In this document: positions 62,176 to 64,000 of the stretch, in pieces
Position numbering within the stretch: position 1 is the stretch's first letter
Layout: every line of letters begins with the position of its first letter
Assembly (NCBI RefSeq): GCF_000757725.1
Contig: NZ_JJMU01000054.1
Coordinates: 62,001-126,000 of the forward strand
Origin: Sphingobacterium deserti
GTDB taxonomy: Bacteria; Bacteroidota; Bacteroidia; Sphingobacteriales; Sphingobacteriaceae
Direction: 5' to 3'
DNA: 64,000 nucleotides
Translations under genes and position numbers: made by a program
Notes under the pieces: model-generated
Told to the model about the DNA's origin: nothing
Databases searched by the model: none
What the model saw: the letters and a program-made list of their open reading frames with translations, nothing else

Positions 62176-62194
62176 TAATTATGCACTTTTTCCC

Positions 62195-63154
62195 TTATTT
62201 CAAGACATGTTTTACGCCCTCGAACGTCATTTTCACAGGGTTGATAAAACCGTCTTTGTCAAAAGTCATTTCATCGATACAGGTTTCCCGCTCGTGCGCC
62301 TGTTTTTTTCCAAGTGGGCGTCTGTGGTAAACGATATAGTATTTGTCTTCGTTTGGTACTTTAATAACAGAGTGGTGGCCAGCTCCCGTAGCGATCTTTG
62401 GATCTTGCTCTAATATGATTCCTACGCGTTTAAACGGCCCGAAGGGACTATCCGAAATGGCATACGCCACTTTATAATCTGGTCCAGTCCAGCCGCCTTC
62501 TGACCACATAAAGTAATACTTGTTGTCGCGGATAAACATAAATGGACCCTCCACGTAATTCTCTGGCGTCACTTCTTTATAGACGCTACCGTCTTCGAAA
62601 GGAACCAGTTTCGTAAAGTCATCGCTTAACTTCACGACGTTGCAGTGCTTCCAGCCGCCATAAAACATATAATACTGACCATCTTTGTCTTTAAAGACAA
62701 ATTGGTCGATGGGTTGTGCACCATTGACAATCTTATTAATCAGCGGTTTTCCTAGTAGGTCTTTATAAGGCCCTTGCGGCTTATCTGCTACAGCGACCCC
62801 AATTCCGCCGATTTCTCCCTCGTGCACGTCATTGGCACCGAAGAAAAAATAATACTTCCCATCTTTTTCAATTACACTAGGTGCCCACATCGCTTGGTGT
62901 GCCCACTTTACTTCATTGTTATCTAAGATACGGGGGTGTTTTTTCCAGTTTACCAAGTCCTTAGATGAAAAGGCGTCAAATAATATTTGCTCTTTATATG
63001 GTGCCGAGTAGGTGGGGAATATCCAGTACTCGTTGTTATACACGATTCCTTCGGGGTCTGCATACCAACCCGGTATTACGGGGTTTTTCTGTGCAAAACT
63101 TGCAGATGCCAATAACAAGGACATCAAGCTTAGGGTTATTTTTTTCTTGATCAT
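62195..63154 (-). CDS. Glycoside hydrolase family 43 protein
   Basis: A 319-residue exported five-bladed propeller. Signal peptide MIKKKITLSLMSLLLASASFA, then catalytic positions expected for GH43: the base Asp in YADPEG, the modulating Asp in PIDQFVF and the acid Glu in YVEGPFMF. Blades carry WAHQAMWAPSVIEKDGKYYFFF and GAGHHSVIKVPN. GH43 enzymes act on arabinan, xylan or related side chains; the substrate is not clear and no other hemicellulose gene is nearby. The gap to the upstream WYL regulator gene is 78 bp. Confidence 0.87.
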   Translation of the reverse strand: MIKKKITLSLMSLLLASASFAQKNPVIPGWYADPEGIVYNNEYWIFPTYSAPYKEQILFDAFSSKDLVNWKKHPRILDNNEVKWAHQAMWAPSVIEKDGKYYFFFGANDVHEGEIGGIGVAVADKPQGPYKDLLGKPLINKIVNGAQPIDQFVFKDKDGQYYMFYGGWKHCNVVKLSDDFTKLVPFEDGSVYKEVTPENYVEGPFMFIRDNKYYFMWSEGGWTGPDYKVAYAISDSPFGPFKRVGIILEQDPKIATGAGHHSVIKVPNEDKYYIVYHRRPLGKKQAHERETCIDEMTFDKDGFINPVKMTFEGVKHVLK

Positions 63155-63232
63155 GCTCTTTTCGTTAGGTTGTTATAAATATATAAAAACCTTTTAGCAA
63201 ATGAAAGATGTATCAAAAATGTAGCAACACGA

Positions 63233-64000
63233 TCAAATTTTGATATGATCGATGATGCGACGAACACAAGTCTTCAAGGCTTCAGGTTCCACAATTTGTG
63301 CGTGGTCTGCGAAACGCAAATACCAGCGGGCAAACTCTTGTTCGGGGTTGTTACTTTGAAAAGTCATGACCACATATTCTCCGTCAATTTGTTCGCTTTC
63401 GAAGCCGTAATAGGAGCGATCCCATTGCAGGTATCGGGCAAACTCCAGCTCGACACGAAGGCGTACTGTCCAGCTGGGGTGGCTTTCTTTTTTATCGAGG
63501 TAATGGCTTAATGGCTTATGCTCACGGGTAAACGTTTCGTCGGTTCTGCTCACCTTATGAATGCGATCGATCCTAAACTGACGATAGGCATCCCGAAGAT
63601 GACAATAGGCCACGAAATACCAAAAATTACCTTCGTGATAAATGCCTACGGGTTCTATTTTCCGGATGTTGGGTTGATCGCGGTATACAGCACGATACTC
63701 CATCACGATGGTTTTTCGCATGGATATGGATTCAAAAAGAACGGAAAGTGCTTCGGGGACTTTCTCATTAAATGTGAGGCCAGGGGAGGACATCCACATA
63801 TTCTCTTCGAGGAGCATCATATTCGTTTTATCACTATAACGCAGGTAGGAACGTATCTTGCCTATTGCTGTGCTAAAATGTCTAAACATGTCTGGATCGA
63901 CAAACTTTTGCATAAGCTTTTCGGCTGCTGCTAAGCTGATGATTTCTTCCTGCGTGAAACTGGTCGGCGGTAGGCGATATCCTTCGCTGAGTGAATAGCC
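63233..64000 (-). CDS. WYL-domain transcriptional regulator (cut at window edge)
   Basis: The visible 255 codons run off the right edge, so the N-terminal helix-turn-helix is outside. The reading continues upstream of the ATG at 63913 as GYRLPPTSFTQEEIISLAAA, normal for this family, so that ATG is not the start. The WYL domain is seen in IRKIEPVGIYHEGNFWYFVAYC and FRIDRIHKVSRT, followed by the WCX C-terminal extension VEPEALKTCVRRIIDHI. Such YafY-type proteins bind a ligand or nucleic acid to control stress genes. It may be co-transcribed with the GH43 gene. Confidence 0.87.
   Translation of the reverse strand, partial: GYSLSEGYRLPPTSFTQEEIISLAAAEKLMQKFVDPDMFRHFSTAIGKIRSYLRYSDKTNMMLLEENMWMSSPGLTFNEKVPEALSVLFESISMRKTIVMEYRAVYRDQPNIRKIEPVGIYHEGNFWYFVAYCHLRDAYRQFRIDRIHKVSRTDETFTREHKPLSHYLDKKESHPSWTVRLRVELEFARYLQWDRSYYGFESEQIDGEYVVMTFQSNNPEQEFARWYLRFADHAQIVEPEALKTCVRRIIDHIKI

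Overview
The window looks like chromosomal DNA of a Bacteroidota member, most likely Sphingobacteriaceae (Sphingobacterium/Pedobacter type). Support: many core promoters of the Bacteroidota form (TTTG, 19 bp, TAnnTTTG), a SusC/SusD pair with a hybrid two-component regulator, a fused MurF-alanine racemase, and PL12 lyases whose catalytic residues sit one position off those recalled for Pedobacter heparinus heparinase III. The family-level assignment is inference.

Layout. 1-25.6 kb is mostly housekeeping and envelope genes: start of ligA, a GT2 glycosyltransferase with an overlapping LpxL-like acyltransferase, WbqC-like protein, UbiB-like kinase, esterase, acetyltransferase, a GT4-barrel fusion convergent with a GH130 enzyme, a PepD-type dipeptidase, nitroreductase with its TetR regulator, patatin, two identical tRNA-Arg genes, adk-obgE, panB, an RluA-type synthase, TlpA-like protein, pyrF, two lipoproteins, a PagL-like deacylase and an AEC transporter. 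25.7-35.0 kb is a same-strand sugar-oxidation island: SUMF1-fold protein, Gfo/Idh/MocA, ApbE, TIM-barrel isomerase, MFS permease, GMC oxidoreductase, second Gfo/Idh/MocA and gluconate-dehydrogenase-type subunit 3. This fits the 3-keto-glycoside route of Bacteroidota.

36.6-54.2 kb is a heparin/heparan-sulfate utilisation locus: HTCS sensor-regulator, then (minus strand) sulfatase, two PL12 lyases and GH88, and divergently SusC, SusD and a lyase-like lipoprotein. The two divergent promoters each carry direct repeats with 21-bp spacing and 19 bp between the proximal repeat and the -7 element, the best candidate HTCS operator. 54.5-64 kb holds an XRE-cupin regulator with a palindrome on its promoter, a tRNA Gly-Leu-Pro operon, a candidate structured RNA, an outer-membrane protein, recX, murF-alr, a DUF502-type membrane protein beside a degenerate LytS-like protein, DinB, a GH43 protein and a truncated WYL regulator.

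Three intergenic stretches (about 23.1-23.5, 40.7-41.25 and 62.1 kb) share one dispersed palindromic repeat family. No CRISPR array, rRNA, integrase or intact insertion sequence was seen.
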